A DNA stretch of 64,000 nucleotides from Eurosta solidaginis (taxonomy: Eukaryota > Arthropoda > Insecta > Diptera > Tephritidae). Below are positions 23,931 through 35,487 of the stretch, in pieces; the first letter of the stretch is position 1, and each line of letters starts with the position of its first letter. Made by a program: the position numbers and the translations under genes. Under the pieces are notes generated by a model. It was not told the origin of the DNA, made no database searches, and worked only from the letters and a program-made list of their open reading frames with translations. Location: positions 92,238,603 to 92,302,602 of the forward strand of contig NC_090321.1 in assembly GCF_040869045.1 (NCBI RefSeq), given 5' to 3'.

Positions 23931-24433
23931 ATACATAAAAGACTACCGCAGAGAGATGCATAAATATACATTATGAACCAATAAACAGATAACGTATTAA
24001 AAAATGAAAGAGGAAATCATCATAGTAAGCTGTGAATTAAATTTTATCGGCGTGACGTCACACTTTTGAAAACATGCTTCATTGCTGACGCAGTGTTCAG
24101 TCTTTATTCCAATAGGAATACTTTGCTCCGCACCTACCTCCTACTATATTTTTATCTCAAAGGTTTATTTGGGTCGAGTTGAAAACTAAATAATATTACT
24201 ACCTAATGTCTTTTGGTTAAATCTTTCATTGCATAAGTATGCAAAGCTCATTGTTTACAAAGGACGATTGAATAGATTTTTTTTTTTGACGTGAATTCAT
24301 CGTTCGTATCTTAAGACATGTTTGTTCACATTTTACTTACAATTTTTGTACTTTTTTCGTACCGGATGAGAATAGAAGGAGTAAAATGTAAGCAAAAAAT
24401 GTGTCCGGACGTCACAGTACTTCTAGAAGTTTT
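23931..24433. other. Unannotated spacer
   Basis: Between the RT remnant and dispersed-repeat copy C. I see no motif. A TTTTTTTTT run at about 24288 could be an old tail. Confidence 0.45.
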
Positions 24434-25096
24434 ATATAAAACAAGTAAGGAAGTCTAAGTTCGAGTGAACATTGCGTACCCTGCTGTACACTTGAAATGC
24501 TGTTGTTGTTTGTTTGTGTGCTTAATAGTATTACAAGGCTGCACAATAATACATATACATATGGTTCTATTCTGAACTAATTTTTCTTCGAGTTATGGCT
24601 CCCGAAACATAGAAAATTGCTTAGTCATAAACGGGGCGGTGCCACGCCCCTTTTTTAAAATTTGAAGTTTTTCCTATTTACTGTTATAAATCCACTTGGG
24701 AAATGAAATACCATTAATATAAAGCTCTTTTTTGCAAAGATATAGCTTATTTTATTCGTCCACGACTCTTTTAAAAACCTTTTGTGTTTTCCAAAATGTT
24801 ATATATACAAAAAGTGGGGGTGGTTATGATCCGATTTCGCTCATTTTCAATAACAATCTTTTCTGGGTCCAGATAACCTCGTGTACCAAATTTGGTGAAG
24901 ATATCTCAATATTTACTCAAGTTATCGTGTTAACGGACAGACGGACGGACATGGCTCAATCAAATTTTTTTTCGAATACTAATGATTTTGATATATGGAA
25001 TATATTTATCTCGATTCCTTTATACCTGTACAGCAACCGTTATCCAGTCAAAGTTATAATACCCTGTGTACAAGTACAGCTGGGTATAAAAAAATG
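24434..25096. repeat. Dispersed repeat family copy C (short form, no satellite units)
   Basis: Starts AACAAGTAAGGAAGTCTAAG, the complement of the terminus seen at 12420-12438, and ends TACAAGTACAGCTGGGTATA. Inside are the hallmarks TTACTCAAGTTATCGTGTTAAC, GGACAGACGGACGGACATGG and GGCGGTGCCACGCCCC. Copy D at 58286-59151 matches its right part in inverted orientation. An open frame across 24732-25097 is a by-product of the repeat. Confidence 0.85.
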
Positions 25097-25379
25097 AAGT
25101 ACCTTGAGTCAGTAGTGGTAAAGGGTGGTGTTTATTTTTTTTTTAATTAAAGGGTCCTTAATGAAACAAAAATGCTTAATATTTCCAAATGGAAACATTT
25201 AATGCAGCCCTACAATCATGCACAACTTTACACCATCATCATCATTAATTGACACTAAACCGCCTTAACGAATCTGGACGCTTCGTATCAAGTGACGTCA
25301 GCTATCCCTGTTTCGAGATAACACTCGCCAGTTGGGAGCATCAAGCGAAGTCAGATCTTCCTCCAAATGCCTCTCCCAA

Positions 25380-26030
25380 ATCAGTGGAGGTCTTCTCCTT
25401 CCTTGGCGTAGTCTCGTCGAAATATATATTGATAGTCAGGCGACTATTAAAACAATAATCCCACACAGTCCTTCATTAAGAGCTGGCCTGGAATGCAAAG
25501 AAGCATACGTTCAGACCGGACCAAACAGATATACTAGGTTCCCATCCTAAAGTGATAAAAGATAGCGAAAAGGCCGATGACTTGCCAAAGGAGGGTGCAA
25601 TGAATTAATAAATCTACGGTAGATGTTACAATCCATTTGAAAGAACTCAAAAGGAGACAGATGTTGCATAAATCAGGACAGAGGCGAGGTACTGTAAAGT
25701 CCTAAGACCATGTGCAAATCTTAACGCTAAACTAACAAAGTTGCTCATATCTCTAAAAAGAGAAGACCCAGGGGTCACGATGGGCGCACTAACTGGACTC
25801 TGTCTTCTGGCACCACATGCTTATAAGTTAGGCCTCGTCAGTAACAGCAGATGCGGAAAGAACGAGCTGCAGGAAGAAACGGTTGAGCACGATCTGTGTT
25901 TGGTACCTGTGCTCGCGAGATCAAGGCTCCAACTACTAGCGGCGGTAGAGTTGACAAATCTCGAGGCAGCAATTAAGATAGGTCCTAGAAAATGTATAGT
26001 ATTTGTCAAGAGGACGAAGTTATTTACCTT
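25380..26030 (+). pseudogene. RNase H and C-terminal tail fragment of a B-family non-LTR element
   Basis: Plus-strand frames align with the end of element B ORF2: a DSQATIKTI-type RNase H Asp motif with GLECKEAYVQTGPN (25430-25530), then after several breaks HAYKLGLVSNSRCGKNELQEETVEHDL (25805-25895) and ARSRLQLLAAVELTNLEAA (25915-25975), followed by PRKCIVFV. The Cys/His tail of the intact family (CRKCGLEEETIEHLLCSCP) is decayed. It ends at about 26030. Probably the 3' end of the element whose 5' part lies at 23230-23930. Confidence 0.78.
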
Positions 26031-27369
26031 ATTGGGAGGTTTTCCGTCTGGTCGCCACACAAATTCTGGTAACACTATGAACACTTTCGGAAAATGTGAG
26101 GTCTTTATTGACCGGCCAGTATGAACATTTCCCTATAGCTCGTAGCTTATGTTGAATTAGAAACATTCATGTTATTGCATTGCATAGGAAATAGTTTTTG
26201 GCAATGCTGCCACTGTGAAGGGCCGTGCTCTGGTACGAGTCACTCAGCTATAATAACTGTCGGTTGGGTTCATTAAAAAATATTCCCACTTCACCGTATA
26301 TTGCTCAAATTCAATCTCAATGATACGCAGTCAAGCTGTAAATGAATCTAAACACTTCAGTTTAATTTTAAACTTATAAGTAGCACATCAACATGCATAT
26401 ACACAAATCTACATACATATCTATGTACGTGTATATATATACTTAAGTATGTAGATATCCAGCAATTACAACGGCACTACCTCAATAAATTTTTTAGCAG
26501 CCCTTCATGTTAAGATGGACATTTTGGTCGCGATAAACAAATATACATACAAGTGTACAATATGACTATACCCGGCAACCAAATCGATTAGTTATAAACT
26601 TAGTCCGAACTAATATGAATGCAAATCCAACTAGGCAGCCAACTGCCTCATTTCATATAACAAACATATGTATGTCTGATTTTTGACAACAATTTAACAA
26701 TCGTCATAAAGTTAAGAACTCATTAATGGCGCTAAACAGTGTAGACGATATTGGCCTTGACGCAACAAACCCTTTAATCTACACATCACCAAAACCCAAT
26801 GTAGTAGCAATTACAACTACTGGCATATCGGGTGTCATGCATAATGTTTTGATTTTTCAATTCAATCTTTATAACAGATTTAAACATGCCCTTTGATGAA
26901 ATATCGTGTCCTTTTCGTTCTGCCAGAAAATTTAACCCAGGTTTGAGGCCTTACGCCTTTTGGGCGAATTTTCGGTAATATTTAGATATTACCTAAACTC
27001 TGTGTCGTATTTTTCGATCAGGTGACAGCCATGCAGCTTTATGGATCTTTAAATGTTTAAACTTTGAGCTGGGTATGACAATATTTCGGGAAATAGCGAT
27101 GTCGATCGTCCACACTCCATTTATTGTTATCTGAAATTGCTGTGTGAATGTATTTTTATGAACAATATACATTTTTTGATAGCCAAATACATGGCAAGAA
27201 GCGGTAGAAACTACAAATTTCGAATTTGTGTATGCGTTCTATATGTGTTTTCTTTATTTTTATATAGAAAGTAGACGTGGTAAGCAACCGAGTTTAGAAT
27301 TCTTGTCTAGAGCAATTCTATTTTGAAAAGAAAAGGTGGTTATAAATAAAATAATTAAACAAAAAATGT
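26031..27369. other. Unannotated AT-rich stretch
   Basis: About 1.3 kb without recognisable genes, termini or tandem structure. Short TATA-rich runs lie near 26395-26450. Confidence 0.5.
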
Positions 27370-27758
27370 TTAAGTTAAACGGTTTTATTGAAAACAATAT
27401 TTACATTAAGTAATAATAATACTAAAAGCTAGAAAAAATTAGGTAGGTCCCAGGTATTAGTCATCACACTCCTCATCAATCTAGGGCGTTGATCATACAA
27501 TTAAATAAAAGCATTGGGCGCGTGAAATTTCTAAAAATTTGAGGCGTATCATAAGCTGATTAAAGTTCAGTTGGTCTTACTTATGACTATCAAAAAAAAT
27601 TTGACGCGTCCAACGCTTTTATTTAATTTTCTAATCAACGCCCTAGATTGGCGAGGAGTGTGATAACTAGTACCTAGGACCTACCTAATTGTTTTCTAGC
27701 TTTTAGTATTATTATTACTTAATGTAAATATTGTTTTCAATAAAACCGTTTAACTTAA
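27370..27758. mobile_element. Foldback element with ~150-bp arms and 5-bp target duplication
   Basis: The left arm from 27370 (TTAAGTTAAACGGTTTTATT) is repeated inverted at the right end, finishing ...CCGTTTAACTTAA at 27758. The arms stay nearly identical for about 150 bp, through TAATAATAATACTAAAAGCT and CAATCTAGGGCGTTGAT, leaving a ~90-bp loop. AATGT flanks both ends (27365-27369 and 27759-27763). There is no gene inside. The arm at 13399-13538 is the same family. Superfamily unknown. Confidence 0.88.
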
Positions 27759-28147
27759 AATGTATTTTTAATTATTTTATTTTCAAGTTGTTAGTCTTTA
27801 TTTATTTGCCTATTATTTCTCATTCTATTTAATTAATTTAGTGATTTATTATTACAAGGACTATTTCCTAACAAATTGTTACAATCTAAGTCCTCAATAC
27901 ATAATCCTTCCAAAAACTTTATTCGACTCGGCGCGAGCTATGCTTGTCCCTCCTCGAACTGCAAAGTATTTTGATGTCACTTCTACCGGACAAATACGAT
28001 TTTTTGAAATATTTCGATCCATGCGCCACCTATCGGAGTTTTCTTGTATTATTGCATTGTCATCGGGTTCTGAACTATATTCCAAGTTTCAGGCTGTAGC
28101 TTATGCGGAAGTTACTTAAATTTTAATTACGAAATTCGTACACGGCC
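27759..28147. other. Spacer with one unexplained open frame
   Basis: A plus-strand frame at 27841-28119 (92 codons) has no domain I recognise. Part of it (CGCCACCTATCGG near 28025) is the rough complement of GATAGGTGGCG near 28768 in the adjacent element, so it may belong to a larger repeat rather than a gene. Confidence 0.35.
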
Positions 28148-28817
28148 GGCCGGCCTGTCAAGTCAAGCTAAATAAAACCGTTTAAAAACATCACAACATC
28201 TTCAACCGTTTTGAAGTCGGTGGGAAGATTTTCAAAATATTCTAGGGGATTTAGTAGGCATCTCCACGCGCATTTTTTCAATATAGTCAAATACAGTTCT
28301 TAAGTCAATCTTATGAAGTTGATCATATGAAATTTTAGCAGTGTAGCCTTATAAATGATGGAAATATCTCGTAACGTATTGAATTATCACAGAATTATAT
28401 TTCATTTCGAAATAATATGTATTTTTTTACTCTAACATTAGTCGCGTCAGAAGTAGTGTGTTGAATTTCATTAAATACATTTAAATGACAGTTATTGCAA
28501 AAAAAAAAAACCAACGTTTGATGATGACCCCACGGAAAAATATGCTGACGGATAGACTGATGAAAGGATGAGAAATGCTAACATAAACTTTTTTTTCGGT
28601 TGAGACTACCGATTTTTCCGGTTGGCTTAAGTAGGATATAAAACAAATCAGTAAAGTCAAGTCGATAGTGGCTACCGAAAAATCGAATCGAAAATTTTTT
28701 TGCGAGAATTTTCGCATAATACGTTTGACAGGGCCTCATATGCGGTGCTAGGAGGGCTGATTTCGTGATAGGTGGCGAAGTTTGCAGGATCCCCCTTCTT
28801 GGCTTGACAGGCCGGCC
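28148..28817. mobile_element. Non-autonomous element with GGCCGGCCTGTCAAG inverted ends
   Basis: GGCCGGCCTGTCAAG at 28148-28162 is perfectly repeated, inverted, at 28803-28817. The 670 bp between them contain no coding signal. The GC-rich termini stand out from the AT-rich surroundings. No target duplication could be defined, because the left end is preceded by another GGCC. Superfamily unknown. Confidence 0.65.
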
Positions 28818-30939
28818 TAATAATAATTAGTTAGGAATCAGTAATTTGGTATTAATTACACAGTTAAAAATTTTAACATTAATTTTAAACCATTCATAGG
28901 CAATTTTTCAAACTAAGTACCGTTTTTGTAAGATCGCGGGTTCGAATTGAGCTCAGGGCCCAACAATTATTTTTGTATCGCATTATTGTTATGATGAATT
29001 TTTCCCTAATTGGCAAAATTGTTCAATTGTTTTTGTTTTATCTGCCTATTGATAAAGGACTCCAGGTTTGAATTCGAGCTTAAGGCCAGATCAATAACTT
29101 TTATAATAATTATTGTTTTTTTAATTTTTCTGTAATTGAAAAATTACTTTTTGATTTGGAATAGAAGATAGAAAATTTCTCAGGCACGTGTTATAGCAGA
29201 TATGTAGATCCATTTCGAAGTTCAGTTATAGAAAAATTAAAAAACAAAAATTATGATAAAAATTATTGTCATGGGCTTGAGCCCGAGTACGAGTATGTCT
29301 TAAAGCTCCAAATTATTTTAATACAAAACCAAAAAGTTTAAAAATGTAAAAATAGAAACTTGAATACATTAGGGATAAAACAGGTGTGAATCTTCAGCAT
29401 AGACGTCAAAATAACAAATCGAACCGATCATTTGATTATCCTTTTCTTATACTGTATCTCTTTCTAGCACCGGCTGAAGAGAGCCGATCGTATGCGCTGC
29501 CATATTAAACGTCCGCTTGCAAAACTCTACAAAGTGGCCATCTTGAATATCCTGTCAGGCAGTAGACCAGTGAACCAAAACCAAATTGATTAACTTACTG
29601 CTGAAAACTAAAAATTAGTGCTACATAGATTCTTTTTCACAATATTTTGGTATACTCACATATGCAGTCTATGATATTTTTTGCTCGCTGAGCCGACCGA
29701 AAATTCCGAGGGTCCGCACCATTTTTTATAAATACAAGTGTAGACTTTTCCGGTTTAAAAGTGAAACCAAGTTCTGCGAACTCAAATGCGCACGAAAATT
29801 GGTATAATCTAAACGAAAATTGGTTTGGTGAATAATTTTAACCTTGAATGAAACTTTTATGGGGAGTAATATTTTTACTTAACTTTCTTTGTAGTTGATT
29901 TGTTTTTATGTGAATTTTTATAGGTTCTTCTCGTATTCCCTCTTAAAATAAAATAACTTTTTATTGTTTGCCTTTCATATGTAATAAAAAAAGTTTCAGA
30001 TTTTGGATTACATGTTCGAATTCGAGCTTAAGGAATACTATTAATTTTTAACCGTATACTTACAAAATCGCATTTTAATCGGCGTCCAACAGCGGTACAA
30101 TGGGTTTTAAAAGCATGGTAGTTGCAAGATTTTCCTTTTTGGACTAGTTTGGTCATAGTCAGCAGGTTCAAATTGTAAACTAGCATTTACATACGTGTAT
30201 ATGTATTTAAATAAAGCAAAGAAAATGAAAAGAATAATTTAATATGTATTATGTATGCAGTTGAAATTGTTGCTTGGCAGTCGACGTTGGCCGAGGAACA
30301 AACAGCTGCTCGCTTTAAGCACTTGTTGCATGCATTAGAGATAAAAACAAAAAATTGACCCAAATTTTCTAGAACTCCAAAAACAGAAATAAATACTGGC
30401 TTATTTACGAGCAATTTTTGTTATGTTTGTATGTAGTCCATATGTATACGTTTATCAATTTATTAATATGCCTACATTCCCTTGTAAGCGCTGAACTTCA
30501 GCAACAACAACATACAATGGTTATGATAATAATAAACAAAAGACTCTTAAAATACCAAAAGCACAAACAAAAATTTTACTTACACGACGCTAGCGTTAAA
30601 CGCTTGAAATGCGCCCAAGTTATTGTTGTTCATTTGGTTCATTCTATTTTTTTTTTTTTGGTGCGTTAAGAATGCCTTTCTTTACAAATTTTATTTATAG
30701 CCTACGTCTGCGGCGCTAGACATGTTGCACAGTGAGCTATCATTCAGAAAAAAAGGGCATATTGAAACATTTACGGGTAAACTGGTTTTAAAGACAAAGG
30801 GTCCCAAGTAAAAGAAATCCATAAAACAAGCATAAATAGTTCAATTCCAATAAAAGTCCTCCAAAAAAATTATTTCCTGGCTTTTAACTTTTTAGTCCGA
30901 AAAGAAAAGTTGAATGCGGACGTTTATGCCTTAAGGACA
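28818..30939. repeat. Noncoding stretch with B-box-like repeats
   Basis: GGGTTCGAATTGAGCTCAGGG near 28928 recurs as AGGTTTGAATTCGAGCTTAAGG near 29063, 135 bp later, inverted as GGGCTTGAGCCCGAG near 29275, and as ATGTTCGAATTCGAGCTTAAGG near 30011. Each copy sits beside A/T-rich CAATAATTTTTAT-like DNA. The core resembles a pol III B box, so these may be old SINE or tRNA-like fragments. The rest, including small frames at 30187-30669, shows nothing recognisable. Confidence 0.45.
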
Positions 30940-31047
30940 TAATAATTATGAAACGACTCATCCGAATGAAATTTTTACCGATCGATTCTTCTCAATATAT
31001 GGATTTGAAACCTATATGGCCATTGAAAGTGTTTGTTACTAGTACCA

Positions 31048-31370
31048 GAAATCTGTCTATACTTATAAGTTTGGACACTATCGTAATACTAGCAGTGCCG
31101 AAGCGAATGTCGTCGCAAATATCAACCGATATGTCATCACAGCTGGACGAAGAAAAGACATACATGTCATCCCATGCAGAATTCTAAGAGACACGCATAA
31201 GATCCAAAATTGAAGCACAATTGGAAGAACAGAAGACATATATGACATTTCAATTGGAAGCGCAAAAGGCGCATATATCATCCAAACTTGAAGCGCGTAT
31301 GAACGAAAAAATAATACAGTTTGAGCAAAAGATCGAGGCTGAGGTGGATGCTTTGAGAAGTCGTATCTAG
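31048..31370 (+). pseudogene. Gypsy-like gag fragment (coiled coil)
   Basis: Charged heptad-like sequence with repeated SSQLDEEKTYMSS, EAQLEEQKTYMTF and EAQKAHISSKLEARM segments reads as a long coiled coil, interrupted by a stop at about 31185 and ending at TAG near 31369. It corresponds to the region just downstream of the SAP-like domain of the gag at 63701. It is non-functional. Confidence 0.7.
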
Positions 31371-31424
31371 GAGTTAACTTAATCGCCCGACTGCTTCAGC
31401 GAGTAATACGAAGGTTTTCTGGAA

Positions 31425-31650
31425 GGAGATGCTGTTATACAACCCACAACGAAATAAAAGTTTATCCCCGAAATTTCTGTGCTACTGGGAAGGCCCATTA
31501 AAAGTTGTAAAACGGATCCACGATATTATTTACGGCATAAGCTTATTTGGAAAAGCTGGCAGCGTTTAGATCGGGAAATTTTTTTGATCGGGACTGCCTC
31601 TAAAAGAATATATCGTACACATAACCAGCACCTAGAAGCGAAAAAAATAT
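31425..31650 (+). pseudogene. Gypsy-like integrase C-terminal fragment
   Basis: A plus-strand frame reads LLYNPQRNKSLSPKFL-CYWEGPLKVVKRIHDIIYGI, the LSPKL...WEGPY-VV--I-DVVY chromodomain-like end of gypsy integrases that binds DNA non-specifically. It is shifted and stopped soon after (near 31570). It sits directly after the gag remnant, with no RT between. Confidence 0.8.
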
Positions 31651-32000
31651 TTCATACACGCATAAACTACAGATATACATGTTTGAAGTCAAAGCCAATA
31701 AGAGATACATAAACGAGAAATAAATAAGCAGCTGTTCGAGAAGTCTAGACGCTAGGAGAAATAGGGAAACGAGGCAACTGGTAGTATAAAAGCAACGCAA
31801 GCAGCAGAATAATCAGTCAGTTTGATTTTAGCACTCCATTAGTACTTCATTGTGTATGTATGTATGTACTGCTACCAAAGTAGTGTAAATAAAGAACATT
31901 TTGCTATAGGTACTGATTATTTGAATTATTTATTCGACAGTTCAGAGACACGAACCTTAACAGAAAATGCAAAATAATCACTTCTAAAATTTGTAACAGT
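31651..32000 (+). repeat. Gypsy-like LTR (3' LTR of the collapsed element)
   Basis: TATA box TATAAAAGCAACGCAAG at 31785, polyadenylation signal AATAAAG at 31888, then ATTTATTCGACAGTTCAGAG and an end near TTTGTAACAG at 31999. The order matches the LTRs at 46600-47180 and 63099-63641. The 5' boundary is uncertain. Confidence 0.7.
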
Positions 32001-32259
32001 ATTATCACAAAAATAAAATAAAACCTCTTTAATTCATTTCTTATTTATAAAGCTTCATTACTGCTGCCAACCAGGTGTATATGTATATGTATAGCTAATA
32101 TTATTTATTATTATGTATACAACAAACAGCTGTTGGCTTTGGTAGTTCCATCTAGAAGAAGATTTTTTTAACTCCACCTCAACTCGATACACAATGTAGG
32201 GTATTAACTGGAGAAAGGTGCTACATATTCATATGATACCTATACATTTCTCAAAATTC
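32001..32259. other. Short unannotated spacer
   Basis: AT-rich, nothing recognised. Confidence 0.4.
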
Positions 32260-32450
32260 CTCAAAGGTTGAAGAATAATTTGAGAATAACGTTGGAGATC
32301 AACTCGAGAAGTATAAATTTTACAAAACATCTCAAAGGCTGGACAGTGATTAGGGAATGATGTTGGATACCACCTTGAGAACTATCAGGTTAAGGAATAA
32401 TTAGAAAATAATTTTGGGTATGAACTCCAGAATTAGATATATATTTCTCT
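32260..32450. repeat. Three diverged units of about 60-70 bp
   Basis: Units starting CTCAAAGGTTGAAGAATAAT (32260), CTCAAAGGCTGGACAGTGAT (32331) and AGGTTAAGGAATAATTAG (about 32388) each continue with a GTTGGA- or TTGGGT-type and an ACTCGAG- or ACTCCAG-type box. Confidence 0.55.
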
Positions 32451-32599
32451 AAAGGCGGAGAAATATTTTTCTTTGTTAGTTGGGTAAATAAAATCCAGCT
32501 GTTGCCGTGTCTTCAAATTATCTAGTTTACCCGCATTACTCTATTTTGCGTCATGATATTTTAAATTTATCAAAAATTGCTATAATACATACATCTGCA

Positions 32600-34354
32600 A
32601 GATGAAAAGGAAAACTTGAATCCGAAAGCCTTCTATGATTTCGTGAACTCTAAACGTAGGGTTAAAGGGTTTCCCTCTGCTTTAAAATACCAGGAAGATT
32701 TGTCTAGCGACGATCGAGATATTTCTAATTTCTTTGCACAAGTTTTCAAGTCCAGCTATTCCGCTGAACTTAATTATTTTTCAAATGAATATCAATTTCG
32801 ACTTAACTCAACACAATTAATATTCCAGCAATATATCCAGACAAAGTTTTTTCATATTTCACGTCTTTGAAGGAATCTTCAAGTACGGTGCTAATTTAAT
32901 TCCCACTTGTTTTTTTTTTAATGCGCTGAACACATTTATCATCCTCTAACTGATTTATTCAATCTGACCCTAAAACGTGGAGTTTTTCCTTCTGTTTGGA
33001 AGGGATTTTTTTCATACCCCTCCAAAAATGTGGCAGTAGGTCGTGTGTAGAAAACTATCGAAGAATTGCAAAGTTGTCGGCCATCCCAAAGTTGTGTGAA
33101 GCTATACCAATCAGCTAACTTTTTCCATTTCTACTTTGATTGCAGAACCGCAACACGGATTCTCTAAAGGCAAATCTACCATTTCTAATCTACTTGAATT
33201 CACAGCTCATGTTTCTAATGGATTTAGAGAAAATCTTTACACCGATGTTATTTATAATGATTTCAGTAAAGAATTTGACAAAGTATCCCCTTCGTTACTT
33301 ATCTACAAGCTGGATCGCCTTGGCTTCCAACCTGGTCTCACCCAGTGGATCTCGTCGTATCTGTGCGACCGAACGCAAAAAATTATTTTTAAAAATACTC
33401 TTTCAAATGCGTCGATGTTCCCTCTGGCGTCACACAGGGCAGTCATATTGGTCCAATTCCTGCAGCATTTCCTGCTATTTATTAATGATATATGTATCAC
33501 TATAAAATATTCCAAAATCTTAATCAAGGCCGATGATGTAAAACTGTTTAGGTCTTATGCGTCTATCGACGAATGTCCATTGCTTCAAGCTGATTTGAAC
33601 CGCCTAGTAACTTAATGCAACGTAAATTCAATGTCGCTGAACCCCAATAAATGCAAAGTCATGTGCCTCTCTCGAAGATCTTTGTCCGTAGCCTATTGCG
33701 TAATTAATAATTTGTATCTTCTATCAGTTAACTATTATGTGGACTTGGGAGTTACCATTGATGCTAAACTTAGTTTCAACATTCATATTAATGCTACTGT
33801 CAATAAGGCTAGAGGTGTTGTTTCATTCGTGAAACGGTGCTCCAAAGAATTTAGTGACCCTTATGTAACTAAAGCACTTTTCACCACTTTATTTAGACCG
33901 ATACGGAAATACGGATCGATAGTCTGGAATCAAAATATCGAGTTCATGCATATAGACTTGATTCAATACAAAAGCAATTTCTACTTTTCTCTTGAAGAAA
34001 TTTTAAGTGGGACCCTGCATATAATCTTCCCCGTTATAGTAGTCGGTTGAAGCTTATCAATCCTCCAACTCTTGCAAGTCGTAGAGAAATGCTAGGCGTA
34101 ATATTTATGGCTAAACTACTGAATGGATTGATTTCTAGCCCAATTCTCTTGAACGAAGTAAACTTTAACGTCCCATCACCTGTGTCAACACATTACAAAC
34201 CTCTTCTTTTGAGACAAAGTAGAACTGATTTCAAATTAAATGAACCTTTTCGGTGTTTGTGTCATGATTTTAACACTCATTCTAATTCATTTGATATAAC
34301 GGATTCACTTTTTACCATAAAGAAAACTGTCCTATCCTATCTTAGCTCGTAACA
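32600..34354 (+). pseudogene. Jockey/CR1-like non-LTR ORF2 remnant (reverse transcriptase)
   Basis: Plus-strand frames follow one ORF2: the pre-RT segment NPKAFYDFVNSKRRVKGFP with DISNFFAQVF (32616-32760), a decayed finger region, then EPQHGFSKGKSTISNLLEF (33150), YNDFSKEFDKVSPSLL (motif A, 33255), a decayed GV-QG box (33425), FINDICITI and KADDVKLF (motif C, 33525), where the usual Tyr of the YADD box is Lys. Then follow SLNPNKCKVMCLSR, DLGVTIDAKLSFNIHI, FRPIRKYGSIVWN and, after one shift near 34040, LASRREMLGVIFMAKLL to the stop at 34350. There is no RNase H domain, which fits Jockey/CR1. The 5' half including endonuclease is missing, and several stops make it dead. Confidence 0.85.
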
Positions 34355-35317
34355 AAAACAAATAAAAATAAACATTTTACGTACTAAAAATGTTCACTTA
34401 ACAATGTAGTATCTGTATAATTTCTACCTGTTATGTATAATTCTCAGCTGCTAATTTTTATTCTGTAGCTGAGCAGTTTTAGATCTCGACGCTTAACAAA
34501 CCTTCGCCTATCAACAACTCGGCAAAAACAAATCCGTGCGTTATGCGGATGCCCCCCTCGCGTCGGTTGGGCGAGCTTTGGAGGGGATTAATCCGTTTTG
34601 TATTATTATAAAAAATCAATGTTGCCGAAGAAAAAAATCTATCCCAAAAGACGACCCTAAACTGTGACTGAAAAACTGATCTGTAGTTTAAATTTGACAA
34701 AACCGGGCCTAAAAAGAAAGAAATTAAAATCATTTCTAAATTTGAATACATACATATAATATGTTTTATAGATATCAGTATGCTAAATTATTTGAATATT
34801 TTGAATCCAAAATAGGGTCACTCTGTGACTATATTAATTAATGCATGTTATTAATCTTCATCTTCACAAGTAGTTCGGTTAAAATGTGTCGAAATGGAAA
34901 ACTAAGTGCAAAAGTAAAAATTCCTAACAAATCAGGACATTAGCGTACTGAATTGGGACTTAAAAAAATCAGTACGACGAGTGAAAATTAAATACCTTAA
35001 CGCAATAAAAAAGCCTTCTAACTTCAATAGTCCTAATGGAAAAGCGAAACTTTTTCAGTGTAGCATCTGAAAATATATCTACGTGGCCACTTTTTTTATA
35101 AGGACAAATGGCATATGGGATGTCGAAACGAAGCGAGATACATACGCAAACCCAAAACCAACATTTGCTTACCGATATCACATGCACTGACTTAAAAACA
35201 ACCTCGCTTTTGAGTAAACATAGCTCATCGTGCTGATTTGGAAAGGTCAGACACATTATACACAATTTTGGAAGCGTTAAAGGGCATTATGGAATTGCCG
35301 ATATGTAATGCAGTATA
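34355..35317. other. Unannotated stretch with one GC-rich patch
   Basis: AT-rich except 34490-34600, where CGTTATGCGGATGCCCCCCT and GTCGGTTGGGCGAGCTTTGG form a GC-rich island. I cannot assign it. Small open frames around it show no domain. Confidence 0.4.
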
Positions 35318-35487
35318 TAAATAAATAAAAAAATGTAAGGCGCGATAATCTCCGAAGAGATATTAGGCGGAGCTTTTCTTCTAATTGAAAAAAACTTTTT
35401 TATAAAATTTTGATTATGATTTGCCCGTGGCGAAAGCCCAGGATATTCGGTGTGCTAGGCGGAGTACGTTACCAAAATTCAGAATGA
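35318..35487 (-). repeat. tRNA-derived SINE (family S), heavily deleted copy
   Basis: Left end AATGTAAGGCGCGATAATCTC is the 3' tail block of the SINE on the minus strand. It then jumps to TTTTCTTCTAATTGAAAAAAAC and the tRNA-like head (GGTGTGCTAGGCGGAGTACG). The central ~190 bases of the full copy at 59209-59575 are deleted. Confidence 0.8.

Larger units (their letters stand above)
30940..32000 (+). mobile_element. Collapsed gypsy-like LTR retrotransposon (gag joined to integrase end, plus 3' LTR)
   Basis: Left to right: a gag fragment, a short junction, the C-terminal end of the integrase, and an LTR with a TATA box near 31785 and AATAAAG near 31888. About 4 kb that should carry protease, RT, RNase H and most of integrase are missing, so a large internal deletion has joined gag to the pol end. 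The gag portion matches the start of the element at 63701 (CAATGTCGTCGCAAATGTC versus GAATGTCGTCGCAAATATC), and the LTR resembles those at 46600-47180 and 63099-63641. The 5' LTR was not found. Confidence 0.8.

Noticed and set aside
24732..25097. 121-codon plus-strand frame
   Set aside because: Lies wholly in dispersed repeat copy C; a related frame appears in copy D on the opposite strand (58258-58638), showing it comes from the repeat.
27841..28119. 92-codon plus-strand frame as a host exon
   Set aside because: No recognisable domain, no splice context, and part of it is complementary to the neighbouring repeat element.
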